Assembly (NCBI RefSeq): GCF_020866925.1
Contig: NZ_JAJGAK010000001.1
Span: forward strand, 1,098,189 to 1,162,188
Source: Noviluteimonas lactosilytica
Lineage (GTDB): Bacteria > Pseudomonadota > Gammaproteobacteria > Xanthomonadales > Xanthomonadaceae
DNA: 64,000 nt
Reading direction: 5' to 3'
Both the position numbers and the translations under genes were made by a program. The number at the start of each line of letters is the position of its first letter. The stretch's first letter is position 1. This document shows, one piece after another, positions 57,835-64,000 of the stretch. The notes beneath the pieces are model-generated. The model had not been told where the DNA came from. It saw only the letters and a program-made list of their open reading frames with translations, and did not search any database.

Positions 57835-60800
57835 ATGTACACCCGGAACGTGCCCGCGCGGCTGCGCGGCATCCTCGTCGTCGCTGTCTGTTTGGCGGGC
57901 GGCTTCGCCGCTTCGCCGGTCTTCGCGCAGGGGGGGCCACCTCCGGGTCAGTGCCCGCCCGAGGCGCGCATCCAGTCACTGGCCCAGACGGTCAACGAAG
58001 GCGGCAACGTCACGCCGAGCGGCAACTCGTCGAAAGGCACGAACCTGACGTACCAATGGTCGGTCGACTCCGGCCCGGGACCGGTCACCTGGAATCCCAA
58101 CGCCAACGTCGCCTCGCCGTCGTTCGTCGCGCCGCAAGTGACGGGCGACCGGCAGATGGTGATCCGTCTGACTGTCACCGGTTGCAGCGGGCAGACGCAT
58201 TTCACGACCGGCACGATCCTGATCAAGGATCTCACCGCGCCGCCGACCAACACGAAGCCGACCGCGATCGCATCGGCGAATCCGCCGATCGCAAGTGAAG
58301 GCGTGACGGTCACGCTCGACGGCTCGGGCTCCACCGATCCCGAGAACAATCAGCTCACCTACGCGTGGACGCAGACCGGCGGCCCGTCGGTGACGCTCTC
58401 CGACGCGAGCGCCGCACAGCCGACGTTCGTCGCGCCCAACCTCACCAATCCCGAGGGCGCAACGCTCACCTTCAAGTTGCGCGTGACCGATACCGGCAGC
58501 CTGTTCGACGAGACCACCGTCGTGGTGAACGTGCTGTTCGCCAACGACAGCCCGTTCGCCTCGCTGCACTGCCCGCTCACGGTGAACGAGGGTGCGAGCG
58601 TGACGCTCGACGGCAGCGATTCGAAAGACTACGAAGACGATGCGGGCGGCACGATGCTGCATTACCGCTGGAGCCAGTTGCAGGGCCCGCCGAACATCGA
58701 CGTCGGCAACGAAACCGGCGAGACCGTGACTTTCAATGCGCCCGTGCTCGGCACCGGCGAAGCGGGCTACATCGAGTTCGAACTGCGGGTCACCGACAGC
58801 GGCAACCTGCACACGACCGCCTCGTGCGCGATCTTCATCGAGGACGTCACCGCACCGGTGTTCTCCGGCGACGAAGATCGCACCGAGGAAGCCACGGGGC
58901 CCGACGGTGCGAACGTGTTCTACGACGGCCTCGCCGCGATCGACAACGTCGAAGGCGACGTCAGCGACGCGATCGTTTGCTTGCCGCCGTCGGGCTGGCT
59001 GTTCGGGATCGGCCCTGCCACCACGGTGGAGTGCGCGGTCGAAGACGCGAACCACAACGGCAACGAGACCAGCTTCGACGTGCTCGTGCAGGACACGACG
59101 AAGCCGGTCATCGCGCCGCAGAACGACATCGCGATGGAAGCGACGGGCCCGGCCGGGCGCGTGGTGACATTCGATGCGCCACAGACGTTCGACGTCGTCG
59201 ACGTCGACCTGGTCGCCACGTGCGATCCGCCATCGGGTTCGACTTTCCCGCTCGGATCGACGATCGTCGACTGCGATGCGACCGATACCGCGGGCAATGC
59301 CGCGGCCACCGAGTCGTTCACGGTGACGATCCACGACAAGACCGCGCCCGAGGTCACCGTGCCGGACGACATCACGCTCGAAGCCACCTCGTCGGCAGGC
59401 GCGGTGGCGACGTTCGACGCGAGCGCGACGGACATCGTCGACGGCGACGTCGACACGACGTGCGTCCCGCCGTCCGGCAGCACCTTCGCGCTCGGCACCA
59501 ACGGCGTGACCTGCTCGGCGACCGACAAGGCCGGTAACACGGGCAGCGCGTCGTTCTCGGTGATCGTCGAAGACACGACGCCGCCGACGCTTTCGCTGCC
59601 CGACGACATCACGGCGGAAGCGACCTCCTCCGCGGGCGCGATCGTCTCCTTCGTCGCGACGGCGTCGGACATCGTCGACGGCGACGTCGACGTGACCTGC
59701 GCGCCCGCCTCGGGCTCGCAGTTCGACCTCGGCGACACGACGGTGAACTGCTCCGCGACCGACGTCGCCGGCAACACCGCGAACGGCAGTTTCAAGGTGA
59801 CCGTCGAAGACACGACGCCGCCGGTCGTCGACGTCCCCGACGACATGACCATCGAGGCGGATATTCCCGGCGGCAAGGTCGTGACGTTCGCGGCGTCGGC
59901 CCTGGACCTCGTCAGCGGCAGCGTCGCGACGACGTGCTTGCCGGCGTCCGGCAGCACGTTCGCGCTGGGCTCGCACACGGTGGCGTGCTCCGCGACGGAT
60001 GGCGCCGGCAACACGGGCCACGCGTCGTTCTCGATCACGGTGGAAGACACCACCGCGCCGTCGCTCACGATGCCCGGCGACATCACGAAGGAAGCCACTT
60101 CGCCCGCCGGCGCGACGGCGACGTTCGCGCCGACCGCCACCGATCTCGTCGACACCAGCGTGGACATCGTCTGCGTGCCGGCGTCGGGCAGCACGTTCGC
60201 CCTCGGCGACACGACGGTGGATTGCACTGCGACCGACGACTCGGGCAACGACGCTGCAGGCAGCTTCACCGTCAAGGTGGAGGACACGACGCCGCCGAAC
60301 ATCGCTTCGCACGACCCCGTCAACGCAACGGCGAGCGCGAACTCCGGCGCAAACGTTGCCTACGCGAAACCGACGGCCACCGACATCGTCGACGGCGATG
60401 TCGCGGTGAACTGCCTGCCCGCGTCAGGTTCGTGGTTCAACGTCGGCTCGAACACCATCACCTGCACCGCGAAGGACAGTCGCGACAACACCGCGACCAG
60501 CACCTTCCAGGTCATCGTCAGCTACAACTTCTCCGGCTTCTTCCGCCCGGTCGACAACCTGCCGGTCGCGAACGTGGTGCAGGCCGGCCAGGCGATCCCG
60601 GTGAAGTTCTCGCTCGGCGGCAACCAGGGCATGAACATCTTCACCGCCGGTTACCCGCGCGTGCAGGTGATGAGCTGCGCGAACAACACCTTGCAGGACA
60701 CCGTCGAAGAAACGGTGACTGCGGGCAACAGCAGCCTGCAGTACCAGACCAACGGCGAGTACCACTACGTCTGGAAGACCGACAAGGCGTGGGCGGGCAC

Positions 60801-60870
60801 GTGCCGCCAGCTGCAACTGACGTTCGCGGACGGCAAGACGCAATCGGCGAACTTCACGTTCAGGAAGTAA
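57835..60870 (+). CDS. Secreted PKD/HYR-repeat protein with C-terminal PxKF domain
   Basis: 1011 residues; AGGGGG lies 5 nt before ATG 57835. Signal peptide with hydrophobic ILVVAVCLAGGFAASPVFA. Order: three PKD/REJ-like beta domains (about 35-130, 138-235, 238-336; motifs such as EGVTVTLDGSGSTDPENN), then seven HYR-type repeats (337-419, 420-500, 501-579, 580-658, 659-737, 738-816, 817-896), and a C-terminal PxKF domain (897-1011, IPVKFSLGGNQG). Four successive HYR units (501-816) are exactly 79 residues, each with two cysteines 17 apart. No catalytic motif, LPxTG, PEP-CTERM or autotransporter barrel is seen. It is divergent from the T2SS operon, so it may be a T2SS-exported adhesin or matrix protein; that is inference. 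Confidence 0.85.
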   Translation: MYTRNVPARLRGILVVAVCLAGGFAASPVFAQGGPPPGQCPPEARIQSLAQTVNEGGNVTPSGNSSKGTNLTYQWSVDSGPGPVTWNPNANVASPSFVAPQVTGDRQMVIRLTVTGCSGQTHFTTGTILIKDLTAPPTNTKPTAIASANPPIASEGVTVTLDGSGSTDPENNQLTYAWTQTGGPSVTLSDASAAQPTFVAPNLTNPEGATLTFKLRVTDTGSLFDETTVVVNVLFANDSPFASLHCPLTVNEGASVTLDGSDSKDYEDDAGGTMLHYRWSQLQGPPNIDVGNETGETVTFNAPVLGTGEAGYIEFELRVTDSGNLHTTASCAIFIEDVTAPVFSGDEDRTEEATGPDGANVFYDGLAAIDNVEGDVSDAIVCLPPSGWLFGIGPATTVECAVEDANHNGNETSFDVLVQDTTKPVIAPQNDIAMEATGPAGRVVTFDAPQTFDVVDVDLVATCDPPSGSTFPLGSTIVDCDATDTAGNAAATESFTVTIHDKTAPEVTVPDDITLEATSSAGAVATFDASATDIVDGDVDTTCVPPSGSTFALGTNGVTCSATDKAGNTGSASFSVIVEDTTPPTLSLPDDITAEATSSAGAIVSFVATASDIVDGDVDVTCAPASGSQFDLGDTTVNCSATDVAGNTANGSFKVTVEDTTPPVVDVPDDMTIEADIPGGKVVTFAASALDLVSGSVATTCLPASGSTFALGSHTVACSATDGAGNTGHASFSITVEDTTAPSLTMPGDITKEATSPAGATATFAPTATDLVDTSVDIVCVPASGSTFALGDTTVDCTATDDSGNDAAGSFTVKVEDTTPPNIASHDPVNATASANSGANVAYAKPTATDIVDGDVAVNCLPASGSWFNVGSNTITCTAKDSRDNTATSTFQVIVSYNFSGFFRPVDNLPVANVVQAGQAIPVKFSLGGNQGMNIFTAGYPRVQVMSCANNTLQDTVEETVTAGNSSLQYQTNGEYHYVWKTDKAWAGTCRQLQLTFADGKTQSANFTFRK
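59335..60282 (+). repeat. Four tandem 237-bp HYR-coding units
   Basis: Units start at 59335, 59572, 59809 and 60046, each 237 bp with no insertions or deletions relative to one another. Boundary segments such as GAAGACACGACGCCGCCG recur nearly identically. Outer units (before 59335 and after 60282) are longer and more divergent. Confidence 0.85.
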
Positions 60871-60892
60871 GGCGCAACTCCCCAGGTGCGCA

Positions 60893-60929
60893 AAAGAGGA
60901 AGGGCCCGCATCGCGGGCCCTTTCTCTTT
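60893..60929. terminator. Bidirectional terminator between the HYR protein gene and purL
   Basis: AAGAGGAAGGGCCCGC pairs with GCGGGCCCTTTCTCTT around an ATC loop (60910-60912), a 17-bp stem with one G-T wobble. The plus-strand 3' arm ends TTTCTCTTT; the minus strand continues CTCTTTTG. It serves both convergent genes. Confidence 0.85.
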
Positions 60930-60969
60930 CACCGGCACTGCGCGCCGATCGACATCAGGCAGATCGGAA

Positions 60970-64000
<3,031 letters not shown>

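Noticed and set aside
57976-60312. A 778-codon minus-strand open frame antisense to the HYR protein gene
   Set aside because: Arg/Val-rich shadow whose apparent repeats only reflect the HYR repeats of the real plus-strand gene.

Overview
The window is high-GC, gene-dense gammaproteobacterial chromosome. It most resembles Xanthomonadaceae, probably a Lysobacter/Luteimonas-like lineage. The evidence is gene order: pilB-pilC-pilD-coaE; a Nudix/ThiE-like fusion next to secA; secA-M23-dciA-lpxC next to a full dcw cluster; rnpB upstream of mraZ; and a type II secretion cluster in the xanthomonad Xps order E-F-G-H-I-J-K-L-M-N-D. Neither end is a natural boundary: pilB is cut at the left edge and purL at the right.

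Layout. 1-4308 (+): type IV pilus assembly ATPase, platform protein and prepilin peptidase, then coaE. 4301-9128 (-): Nudix/thiamine-phosphate-synthase-like fusion, secA, M23 peptidase. 9133-9594 (+): dciA. 9831-10739 (-): lpxC. 10981-26665 (-): the dcw division and cell-wall cluster, transcribed mraZ, rsmH, ftsL, ftsI, murE, murF, mraY, ftsW, murG, murC, ddl, ftsQ, ftsA, ftsZ; every junction from mraZ to ftsA overlaps by 1-11 bp. A promoter and MraZ-box-like repeats lie upstream, and rnpB is encoded divergently at 27000-27350.

27386-32640: a glycosyltransferase-methyltransferase fusion and rsmI (-), divergent from lpoA, yraN and an SGNH hydrolase (+). 32644-40880 (-): one long run read as glyA, a four-helix-bundle (S23-type) gene flanked by inverted repeats, nrdR, a small secreted protein, ribD, a methyltransferase, ribE, ribBA with a degenerate second domain, ribH, nusB, thiL. 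41028-44616 (+): ettA, pyrF and a secreted ricin-type lectin-like protein. 44628-46297 (-): two overlapping family-2 glycosyltransferases. 46506-46817 (+): a small secreted protein.

46888-57613 (-): a complete type II secretion operon without a separate gspC; GspN carries a GspC-like region. Divergent from it is a 1011-residue secreted PKD/HYR-repeat protein (57835-60870), a plausible secretion substrate. The window ends in purL (-).

The genes are mostly core: envelope building (dcw, lpxC, lpoA, M23), protein export (secA, T2SS, pilus), RNA processing and translation (rnpB, rsmH, rsmI, nusB, ettA), and riboflavin, thiamine, CoA, folate-linked, pyrimidine and purine metabolism. Accessory interest is concentrated in the S23 unit at 39.1-39.6 kb, the methyltransferase embedded in the rib genes, the GT-methyltransferase fusion, and the repeat protein beside the T2SS. 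I saw no tRNA, rRNA, CRISPR array, transposase or prophage gene.
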